13,731 nucleotides of DNA from an uncultured Brachyspira sp. (GTDB taxonomy: Bacteria; Cyanobacteriota; Vampirovibrionia; Gastranaerophilales; Gastranaerophilaceae). Shown piece after piece: positions 5,679-11,491 of the stretch; positions within the stretch are counted from its first letter, which is position 1; the number at the start of each line of letters is the position of its first letter. The stretch is taken from positions 1 to 13,731 of the forward strand of contig ONYB01000005.1 in assembly GCA_900321895.1 (NCBI GenBank), read 5' to 3'. The notes beneath the pieces are model-generated. The model was given only the letters and a program-made list of their open reading frames with translations, was not told where the DNA came from and ran no database searches. A program made the position numbers and the translations under genes.

Positions 5679-6535
5679 TGACTTTCTTCCTCTTCTTTAT
5701 TATTTCTACTACAAAAAATTCTTTTTATAGCGACAGCATAGCCCGTATCCGTGTCGATTTCTACTTCCACGGCATTGATTTGCACAATATTGCCGTCCGC
5801 TACCTCATAACGCTCAGGGATAGATGTCAAAAAGCGGTTGAGTGAGGTTTGATATTCCATTCCGATAACCCCGTCAACTGTCCCGCAAAAACCTGCATCA
5901 GATATGTATCCCATGTTGTTTAAAATTATTTCATCGGCGGTTTGAACATGCGTGTGAGTGCCGAAAAATGCACTCACCCCGAGTTCTGCACAGAACCTGC
6001 CGAAACAAATCTTTTCAGCCGTTGCCTCTGCGTGAAAATCCACTACAACAATCGGCGTAATTTCTTTCATCCTTTTTATTTCTTCTTGAACAACTTCCCA
6101 TTGCGAATCTACAAGGTTCATGAAAACTCGTCCGAGAACGCTTATAACCCCGATTTTCACCCCGTTTTTTTCAAAAATTTTGCCCCCAATTCCGAATTTA
6201 CAGTTAGGGTAATTAATAGGACGCAGAAGTTTTTCGACATTATTGATGTAGTTAAATATTTCTTTTTTATCCCAAATATGGTTGCCTGAGGTCATTGCAT
6301 CAATACCATATTCAGAAAGTTCGTTGTAATTTTTTTCGGTTAAACCAAAACCGTGAGAGGCGTTTTCCACGTTTGCAATAATAAAATGTGTATCAACGGG
6401 CGGATTTTCAACAGGTTCGGTTTTGTAATTAAAGGCTTTCGGATTTACCATAAAATCCCTAACGGCTGACCTTCCGGGTCTACCAACCATATCACCGAAA
6501 AATAGAATTTTTACTGTATTTTTATCATCACCCAT
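5675..6535 (-). CDS. ymdB: YmdB-like metallophosphoesterase (2',3'-cyclic nucleotide phosphodiesterase)
   Basis: The 286-residue protein belongs to the TIGR00282/YmdB family, whose B. subtilis and Deinococcus members hydrolyse 2',3'-cAMP, affect biofilm formation and are linked to RNase Y. Metal ligands are visible: D15 ('FFGDMVGRPGR'), E57-N58 ('IANVENASHG'), N85-H86 ('SGNHIWD'), H168 ('VVDFHAEAT') and H194/H196 ('GTHTHVQTAD'). The family C-terminal part ('SDAGFCGTVDGVIGMEYQ', then 'FLTSIPERYEVADG') is complete. Compared with the textbook protein the N-terminus is a few residues longer, and residues 31-49 appear as an insertion. AAGGGA precedes the ATG by about 7 nt on the minus strand. It lies 70 nt after rny, with a repeat hairpin in the gap, and overlaps the PHP gene by 4 nt. 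Confidence 0.93.
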   Translation of the reverse strand: MGDDKNTVKILFFGDMVGRPGRSAVRDFMVNPKAFNYKTEPVENPPVDTHFIIANVENASHGFGLTEKNYNELSEYGIDAMTSGNHIWDKKEIFNYINNVEKLLRPINYPNCKFGIGGKIFEKNGVKIGVISVLGRVFMNLVDSQWEVVQEEIKRMKEITPIVVVDFHAEATAEKICFGRFCAELGVSAFFGTHTHVQTADEIILNNMGYISDAGFCGTVDGVIGMEYQTSLNRFLTSIPERYEVADGNIVQINAVEVEIDTDTGYAVAIKRIFCSRNNKEEEESQ

Positions 6536-6562
6536 TGATTGATCCCTTAGTATTCAAAAGAT

Positions 6563-6610
6563 TAAGTGAAGGGTTAAAATTCACCCTTCACTCCTCACTC
6601 TTCACTTATT
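6563..6610. repeat. Short palindromic repeat in the rny-ymdB gap
   Basis: AGTGAAGGGT (6565-6574) and ACCCTTCACT (6583-6592) are a perfect 10-bp inverted repeat with an 8-nt loop. On the minus strand the segment from 6610 reads ATAAGTGAAGA, then GTGAGGA, GTGAAGG, GTGAATT: four 7-nt GTGANNN units. The edge TAAGTGAA supplies the rny stop codon TAA (6606-6608). It resembles the elements at 622-761 and 1456-1534. In mRNA it would put a stable hairpin between rny and ymdB. Confidence 0.6.
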
Positions 6611-8126
6611 TAGCTATTTCCGTAGTACGGAATTCTCTGACAACCGTTACCCTGATTTGTCCCGGATAATCGAGTTCGTCTTCAATACGTTTTGCAACCT
6701 CTCTTGCAAGTCTTTGAGAAGCCAAATCATCAAACATTTCAGCCTGTACGATAATTCTTACTTCACGCCCTGCTTGTACCGCAAAGGATTGCTTGATACC
6801 GTTGTAGCTGTTTACTATGTCTTCGATTTTTTGAAGACGTTTGATATAAATTTCCAAGGTATCACGTCTTGCCCCCGGTCTGCCTGCAGAGATTGCGTCC
6901 GCAACTTTTACCAAAACCGCCTCAATCGTGTTTGCAACAACGTCATCGTGGTGAGCTTCGATTGCGTGAATTACTTCAGGTTTTTCGCCATATCTGGTTG
7001 CTATCTCAACCCCGAGTTGAATATGAGTACCTTCTTGAGTTTGATCAACAGCTTTACCGATATCATGCAAAAGACCTGCACGCTTTGCCACAGCAACATT
7101 TGCACCGAGTTCGGCAGCCAACATGCCTGCAATATGACCAACCTCAAGCGAATGTTTCAAAACATTTTGACCATAACTCGTTCTATAATATAAACGACCT
7201 AATGTCTTGATTAATTCTTTATTCAAGCCCATTACACCCATATCAAGTGCAGCATTTTCACCTTCTGTCCAAATTTTCTTTTCGATTTCTTCGTTAGCTT
7301 TTTCTACCATTTCTTCAATTCTGACAGGGTGAATACGTCCGTCAACGATAAGTTTTTCAAGAGCAAGCTTAGCAACTTCTCGTCTTACAGGGTCAAAACT
7401 TGATAATACAACCGCTTCCGGAGTATCATCAATAATCAAATCAACGCCGGTCAAGGTTTCTAATGCTCTGATGTTACGACCTTCACGACCGATAATTCTA
7501 CCTTTCATCTCGTCATTTGGTAATGCAACAACTGAAACAGTAGTTTCCACAACTTGTTCAATCATACATCTTTGCATTGTTGTAGAAAGAATTTCTTTAG
7601 CTTTTTCTAAAGATACTTCTTTTATTTTAGCTTCGTTTTCACGAATTAGTGTCATTTGTTCTTGTGCCAAATCGTGCTTGAGTTGTTCTAACAACATATT
7701 TTTAGCTTCATCAGCAGTCATGCCTGCAATTCTTTCCAACTCAACCGTCTGCTTTTGGACGATTTCAGCCAAATAATCTTCTTTTTCTAAAAGTTCGTCG
7801 ATTTTTTTCTGAACTTGAAGGTCTTTGTCCGTGTACTCTTGAATTTTATCTTCAAGCATGTCTTCACGTTTGTTCAATTTTGTTTCTAATCTTGCAAGCT
7901 CTTGTCTTCTTTCTCTTTCTTCTTCATTAAGTTTTTCTCTGTCATCTTGAAGCTCTTCTATAGCTTTGATTTTAGCTTCCTTGAATAAGATTTTCTCTTT
8001 TTCAACAAGTGCAGCCTTATCTTTTTGGATGCCCGAAACGACAGATTTCATCTTGTTTTGCTGGATAATCAGCACGGCGATTAAAGCTATTACCGCAATA
8101 ACCGCAAGAATTAATAAAAATTCCAT
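6606..8126 (-). CDS. rny: Ribonuclease Y, membrane-anchored endoribonuclease
   Basis: RNase Y starts bulk mRNA decay at the inner face of the membrane. The 506-residue protein has the full family layout: an N-terminal membrane helix (about 2-22, 'LLILAVIAVIALIAVLII'), a long charged coiled coil (about 25-170), a KH RNA-binding domain with 'GRIIGREGRNIR' (209-220), and an HD domain whose metal/catalytic pair is H354-D355 in 'LLHDIGKAVD'. The C-terminal domain ends 'RVTVVREFRTTEIAK'. A Shine-Dalgarno-like AAGGATAAGG lies on the minus strand before the ATG. It heads the minus-strand run; a good promoter 140-180 nt upstream leaves a long structured leader. The stop codon overlaps the edge of a repeat element. 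Confidence 0.97.
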   Translation of the reverse strand: MEFLLILAVIAVIALIAVLIIQQNKMKSVVSGIQKDKAALVEKEKILFKEAKIKAIEELQDDREKLNEEERERRQELARLETKLNKREDMLEDKIQEYTDKDLQVQKKIDELLEKEDYLAEIVQKQTVELERIAGMTADEAKNMLLEQLKHDLAQEQMTLIRENEAKIKEVSLEKAKEILSTTMQRCMIEQVVETTVSVVALPNDEMKGRIIGREGRNIRALETLTGVDLIIDDTPEAVVLSSFDPVRREVAKLALEKLIVDGRIHPVRIEEMVEKANEEIEKKIWTEGENAALDMGVMGLNKELIKTLGRLYYRTSYGQNVLKHSLEVGHIAGMLAAELGANVAVAKRAGLLHDIGKAVDQTQEGTHIQLGVEIATRYGEKPEVIHAIEAHHDDVVANTIEAVLVKVADAISAGRPGARRDTLEIYIKRLQKIEDIVNSYNGIKQSFAVQAGREVRIIVQAEMFDDLASQRLAREVAKRIEDELDYPGQIRVTVVREFRTTEIAK

Positions 8127-8268
8127 TAAGTCTATACCTTATCCTTTTCTATTTTTTTATATATACATGCAATTCCCGATACATGTATCCTATCGGGTCG
8201 AAAGTTGCTATTTAATTGAACATTACGTCATTGCATATATCGTCAAAAAAATTATTACTACTACATCT
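8127..8268 (-). promoter_or_regulatory. Long structured 5' leader of rny
   Basis: From the predicted start near 8268 the rny mRNA would have a leader of about 140 nt. It contains a perfect 7-bp stem CCCGATA/TATCGGG (8175-8181 and 8191-8197) that overlaps a perfect 12-bp palindrome GATACATGTATC (8178-8189), so two exclusive folds are possible. ATACATG also recurs at 8163-8169 (plus strand). Known precedent: RNase E autoregulates through its long 5' leader. That this leader is a feedback site for RNase Y is inference. Confidence 0.4.
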
Positions 8269-8274
8269 GTGTAT

Positions 8275-8303
8275 ATAATATCATAGTATTCTTTTTCTTG
8301 CAA
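8275..8303 (-). promoter_or_regulatory. Promoter of the rny transcription unit
   Basis: On the minus strand TTGCAA (8298-8303) is 17 nt from TATTAT (8275-8280). TG at 8282-8283 makes an extended -10 (TGaTATTAT). The -10 is a 5/6 match and the -35 a 4/6 match. It is back to back with the plus-strand promoter at 8347-8375. Confidence 0.65.
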
Positions 8304-8346
8304 TAGAAAAGGGCATGTTCGTTTCTTTTATTTTACTCCACAAGGC

Positions 8347-8375
8347 TTGACAAATTTTGAAAAATAGTAAATAAT
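8347..8375 (+). promoter_or_regulatory. Near-consensus promoter facing the amidase gene
   Basis: TTGACA (8347-8352, perfect) is spaced 17 nt from AATAAT (8370-8375, 5/6). TAATAT at 8372-8377 is an alternative -10 with 19-nt spacing. The predicted start is near 8382, just before a long hairpin and an intrinsic terminator. Confidence 0.7.
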
Positions 8376-8381
8376 ATAAAA

Positions 8382-8496
8382 GCAGGGTGAAGCCCAAAAG
8401 AAGTTCTGTTTCTTTCAGGCTTGCTTCGCACCCTACAAGAATAGTAACAATATTTTAAGAGCTGCTATAACTGCTATTATGGCAGCTTTTATTATT
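8382..8496 (+). ncRNA. Candidate small RNA or attenuated leader, about 115 nt
   Basis: The stretch is bounded by a near-consensus promoter and an intrinsic terminator and has no convincing ORF. The 5' half folds into an imperfect hairpin: AGGGTG/CACCCT (8384-8389/8429-8434), AAGCC/GGCTT (8390-8394/8418-8422, with a 6-nt bulge), AAAGAA/TTCTTT (8397-8402/8410-8415), loop GTTCTGT. A single-stranded A-rich linker (8435-8456) leads to the terminator. I see none of the motifs of SRP RNA, tmRNA, RNase P RNA or a known riboswitch. It could be a free small RNA or a leader that stops transcription before the amidase. Confidence 0.45.
8457..8496 (+). terminator. Intrinsic terminator upstream of the amidase gene
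   Basis: AAGAGCTGCTATAA (8457-8470) pairs with TTATGGCAGCTTTT (8477-8490): 14 pairs including two G-U, with a 6-nt loop. It is followed by ATTATT. The T-run starts inside the 3' arm. No upstream plus-strand gene needs it, so it most likely ends the transcript from 8382. Confidence 0.65.
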
Positions 8497-8512
8497 CATA
8501 ATAAAACGCACA

Positions 8513-8554
8513 AAAAACTTTTTCATATTATAATTATTTTATGAAAAAGTTTTT
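8513..8554. promoter_or_regulatory. 15-bp inverted repeat over the amidase start codon
   Basis: AAAAACTTTTTCATA (8513-8527) and TATGAAAAAGTTTTT (8540-8554) are perfect inverted repeats around a 12-nt spacer that contains TATAAT (8529-8534). The right arm includes the ATG of the amidase. In a read-through RNA the start codon would be buried in the stem. As DNA it could be an operator straddling the -10. Confidence 0.6.
8529..8534 (+). promoter_or_regulatory. TATAAT -10 box placed for a leaderless amidase mRNA
   Basis: A perfect TATAAT ends 6 nt before the amidase ATG at 8541, where transcription would be expected to start. No Shine-Dalgarno exists between them. No good -35 is seen near 8506-8511, so strength is uncertain. 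Confidence 0.45.
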
Positions 8555-9896
8555 ATTAATTTCATTGATATTGTTGAGTTGTGCACAGTGTGCATTTGCA
8601 CTGAATGTGGTTTATCCTAAGAAAAATTCTGTTGTTATAAACGCAAAATCTTCGTTTTTAATCGGAAATACCAACCCCAAAAAAGGTTTGACCGTGAACG
8701 GAGTTCAGGTGAATGTCCACCCGTCGGGCGGATTTGCATACAAAATTCCGCTGAATGTCGGCAAAAATACTTTTACACTTGTGTCTGGTGATGAAAAACT
8801 TATCTACGATATTACAAAACCTGCACCACGCAACGGCGGAGGCGGAGGAGCGGCTTTAATTACAAAGGAATATGATACCCTCAAATATGCAGAGGTTACG
8901 ACAGAGAATACTCCAATCAGAACGACCCCTGTTGATGCTGGTATAAATAGAATTGCTCACATGCAAAAGGGTATGCCGTTGGTACTTGACGGCGAAAAAG
9001 GCGGTTTTTACAGTATTATTTTAGGCAGCAACAAAACAGGTTGGATTAGCAAAAATTCCGTCAAATTGGTAGATTCCGGAGCTTCTCTTGCTACGATGAA
9101 CGGTTATGACACTCTGGATACTCCCGAATTTAAAATTTATGTATTCCACCTGAACAAAATGACACCATTTGAACTTGTGGAAGGAAACCCTTTTACAATT
9201 AAAATTTTTAACGTCGAAAACCAACCAGAAAACACCTACAAACTACAAATTCCAATCCAAAAACTTTATGGTTACAGCGGAAGGTTTAGCGGAACTGATT
9301 TTGTTGTAAAAATCCGAAAAAATCCTCCGATTGACAAAACAAAACCTTTAAAAGGTATAAAAATTACTATTGATGCAGGTCATGGCGGTAGTGAGTCTGG
9401 TGCAATCGGGTGCCTCGGAAACCTCGAGAAAAATACAATGTTAGAATTCGCGAAACATCTTGAACGGGAACTCAAACACAGAGGTGCAATCGTTTTTATG
9501 ACCCGTGAAGATGACAGTTATGTCGGGTTGCGGGATAGGGTTGATTTTGCAAATGATGAGGATTCCGTCTTTTTAATCAGTTTGCACGGGAATGCACTTC
9601 CTGACGACTTAGACCCGATTGCAAACAACGGGACCGAAGTTTACTACTACTACAATCAGGCAAAACCGCTTGCGGATTTAGTTTTAAGTGAAATTACAAC
9701 TCAAACAGGAATGAATAATCACAAAGTTCGACAAGCAAGTTTTGCACTGGTGAGAAACACGAATGCTTTGAGCATTTTGATTGAAATCGGTTTTTTGATT
9801 AATCCGTCAGACAACGCAAAACTCGTTGACAAGGAATTTCAAAAGAAAACAGTTGGAGCGATTGCTGACGGAATCAGCAATTTCCTGAAAAATTAA
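8541..9896 (+). CDS. Exported N-acetylmuramoyl-L-alanine amidase (Amidase_3 family)
   Basis: This zinc enzyme cuts the bond between MurNAc and the stem peptide and is used in splitting daughter cells. The protein has 451 residues. An export signal (1-20, 'MKKFLLISLILLSCAQCAFA') is followed by a beta-rich, possibly Ig-like domain (about 21-95), a Gly-rich hinge ('NGGGGGAA', about 99), an SH3-like domain (about 110-180, 'TPIRTTPVD...GWISKNSVKLV') and a linker, then Amidase_3 (about 270-451). Zinc ligands are H281 ('DAGHGG'), E296 ('NLEKN') and H349 ('SLHGNA'), with catalytic E415 in 'LIEIGFLINP'. LLSC could also be a lipobox, so lipoprotein anchoring is possible. No Shine-Dalgarno precedes the only suitable ATG. 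It belongs to the AmiA/B/C type, but I do not assign which. Confidence 0.93.
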   Translation: MKKFLLISLILLSCAQCAFALNVVYPKKNSVVINAKSSFLIGNTNPKKGLTVNGVQVNVHPSGGFAYKIPLNVGKNTFTLVSGDEKLIYDITKPAPRNGGGGGAALITKEYDTLKYAEVTTENTPIRTTPVDAGINRIAHMQKGMPLVLDGEKGGFYSIILGSNKTGWISKNSVKLVDSGASLATMNGYDTLDTPEFKIYVFHLNKMTPFELVEGNPFTIKIFNVENQPENTYKLQIPIQKLYGYSGRFSGTDFVVKIRKNPPIDKTKPLKGIKITIDAGHGGSESGAIGCLGNLEKNTMLEFAKHLERELKHRGAIVFMTREDDSYVGLRDRVDFANDEDSVFLISLHGNALPDDLDPIANNGTEVYYYYNQAKPLADLVLSEITTQTGMNNHKVRQASFALVRNTNALSILIEIGFLINPSDNAKLVDKEFQKKTVGAIADGISNFLKN

Positions 9897-9905
9897 ATAT
9901 TTAAA

Positions 9906-9930
9906 ATGGCGGCATTGAAAATGCCGCCAT
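9906..9930. terminator. Shared terminator between amidase and pepA
   Basis: ATGGCGGCAT (9906-9915) and ATGCCGCCAT (9921-9930) form a perfect 10-bp GC-rich stem with loop TGAAA, between the converging stops at 9894-9896 and 9935-9937. The flanks are AT-rich. The T-rich side is better on the minus strand, so it fits pepA best and may serve both genes. Confidence 0.85.
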
Positions 9931-9934
9931 AATA

Positions 9935-11332
9935 TTAGTCTTTTATGTAATTCAAAAGGGTTCTGACTCCGACGCCGGTAGAACCTGCGATAAATTCTTT
10001 TTGTGGTTTTTCTAAAAACGCAGTCCCCGCAACATCAAGGTGACACCATTTTACGCCTTCGACGAATTCTTTTAAGAATACGCCTGCGATTGATGCACCG
10101 CCCATTCTTGTGCCGGTATTTTTCATATCTGCGATATCAGATTTCAAACTGTCCATAAATTCAGGGTACATAGGCATTTCCCAGAATTTTTCACCGCTGT
10201 CTTTACCTGTTCTTATTAAAGTTGAAATCATATCTTCGTCGTTACCCATAATGCCTGAAACTGTTGTGCCGAGAGCTACAACGCAAGCACCTGTAAGGGT
10301 TGCGATATCAATAACTTCATCAACACCGAGTTCACAAGCGTAGCAAAGAGCATCCGCAAGAGTTAATCTGCCTTCTGCATCAGTGTTGTCAACTTCGATA
10401 GTTTTGCCGTTTTTCGCAGTCAAAATATCCCCCGGCTTGTAAGATGAACCTGACGGCATATTTTCGCAAGCTGCGATTATCCCGTGAACTTCAACATCCG
10501 GTTCTAATTTTGACAAAGCCTTCATTACACCCAAGACACAAGCTGCACCTGACATATCATCTCTCATAGTAAGCATTGATGAGGCAGGTTTCAAATCCAA
10601 ACCGCCTGCGTCAAAACAAATGCCTTTACCGATGATTGCAATCTTTTTCTTAGGATTTTTGCCGACATATTTCATGTGAATAAATTTCGGCGGCTGAACA
10701 CTGCCTTGACCGACTGCGAGATAAGCACCCATTCCCATTCTTTCGATTTCTTCTTTGTCGAAAATTTTTGCGGAAACTCCATCAATATTTGAAGCAATTT
10801 CTGCAAGTCTTGAAGGGGTTGCGTAAGCTGCAGGTTCATTTGCCAAATCTCTTGCAAACTTCATTGCTTCACCAAAGATGATACCTTCGTTAATTTCAGC
10901 TTGTGAAAATTTCGCAAAAGTAATTTTTTCTAAGTGTCTTGCTTTTTCGGTTTTGTATTTGTCGAAAGCGTAATCAGCAATCATAGCACCGATTACGGCA
11001 GATTTTCCATAGTCACAATTTACGTCAAAATCAAAGCAAGCTTCTTTTGCATGGATTTGTTGTAATTTTTTTACAGCCTTGCAAACAGCCTCTCTCATTT
11101 TGTTTGCGTTAAATTCTTCTCTTTTCCCAAACCCGACAACCAAAATTTTGTCGGCAGGAATTTTATCTAAGGTGTGCAAAAGATAAGTTTGCCCCAATTT
11201 GCCTTCAAAATGATCTTTTGCAACCGCATAAACATTAGCAAGTTCTTGAGATGTTTCTTCGCCTTCAAATTTATTGATAACCAAAACTTCGCAAGGAACG
11301 TGCTTTACGTCATCCATAACACTAATTTCCAT
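9935..11332 (-). CDS. pepA: Leucyl aminopeptidase, M17 family
   Basis: PepA removes N-terminal residues from peptides in the cytoplasm, as a hexamer with two metal ions per active site. The 465-residue protein has a variable N-terminal domain (about 1-150) and the M17 catalytic domain (about 160-465). Active-site parts are visible: 'GKGICFDAGGLDLKPASSM' (about 237-255, metal-binding Lys and Asp), 'MRDDMSGAA', the family signature 'NTDAEGRL' (316-323, with D318 and E320 as ligands and R322 catalytic) and 'WCHLDVAGTA'. It is single-copy between convergent and divergent neighbours, so likely monocistronic. A strong AAGGAGAG Shine-Dalgarno fixes the ATG. Some M17 enzymes also bind DNA; nothing here shows that. 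Confidence 0.95.
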   Translation of the reverse strand: MEISVMDDVKHVPCEVLVINKFEGEETSQELANVYAVAKDHFEGKLGQTYLLHTLDKIPADKILVVGFGKREEFNANKMREAVCKAVKKLQQIHAKEACFDFDVNCDYGKSAVIGAMIADYAFDKYKTEKARHLEKITFAKFSQAEINEGIIFGEAMKFARDLANEPAAYATPSRLAEIASNIDGVSAKIFDKEEIERMGMGAYLAVGQGSVQPPKFIHMKYVGKNPKKKIAIIGKGICFDAGGLDLKPASSMLTMRDDMSGAACVLGVMKALSKLEPDVEVHGIIAACENMPSGSSYKPGDILTAKNGKTIEVDNTDAEGRLTLADALCYACELGVDEVIDIATLTGACVVALGTTVSGIMGNDEDMISTLIRTGKDSGEKFWEMPMYPEFMDSLKSDIADMKNTGTRMGGASIAGVFLKEFVEGVKWCHLDVAGTAFLEKPQKEFIAGSTGVGVRTLLNYIKD

Positions 11333-11356
11333 ATAATTCTCTCCTTCTTCAAGCTC

Positions 11357-11385
11357 ATTATAGCACGTATTGATGAGTTTGTAAA
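11357..11385 (-). promoter_or_regulatory. pepA promoter
   Basis: On the minus strand TTTACA (11380-11385) is spaced exactly 17 nt from a perfect TATAAT (11357-11362), with TG in the extended -10 position. The start near 11350 gives a short leader of about 18 nt carrying AAGGAG. This is the best-matching promoter in the window. Confidence 0.8.
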
Positions 11386-11456
11386 AGGTTTTGTGTTAAG
11401 TGATATTTTGTTGTGGTTAAAATTATTTAATATTTGTTTCGGTGTTGGTGTAGTTG

Positions 11457-11465
11457 TGATAGAAT
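11457..11465 (+). promoter_or_regulatory. Extended -10 promoter for the PBP-murE unit
   Basis: TGaTAGAAT at 11457-11465 is an extended -10 with a 5/6 hexamer. No clear -35 is seen at the right distance. The start near 11472 would leave about 20 nt of leader with AGGGAG (11476-11481) before the TTG start. Confidence 0.45.
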
Positions 11466-11491
11466 TTTATTCATTAGGGAGAACTTGAAAA

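Noticed and set aside
5942..6289. 115-codon open frame on the plus strand
   Set aside because: Antisense to the well-supported ymdB-like gene; composition and lack of a Shine-Dalgarno mark it as spurious.
6657..7193. 178-codon open frame on the plus strand
   Set aside because: Entirely antisense to rny, has no ribosome site and an unlikely Cys/Phe/Asn-rich composition. It is a shadow of the real gene.
8382..8434. Possible SRP (4.5S) RNA
   Set aside because: The hairpin lacks the conserved SRP domain IV symmetric loop and GGAA-type tetraloop sequence.
8387..8458. 23-codon GTG-started leader peptide ending at the terminator base
   Set aside because: The GTG would be only about 5 nt from the predicted transcript start with no room for a Shine-Dalgarno, and there is no run of one regulatory codon. 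Kept only as a weak alternative to the small-RNA reading.
8541..8600. Lipoprotein signal in the amidase (LLSC)
   Set aside because: Not excluded, but the -2 Leu is less usual for a lipobox and AFA at about 18-20 is a good signal peptidase I site, so a secreted form is favoured.
11174..11488. 104-codon open frame on the plus strand
   Set aside because: Overlaps the pepA N-terminus in antisense and runs through the pepA and PBP promoters; Phe/Ile/Asn-rich with no recognisable domain.
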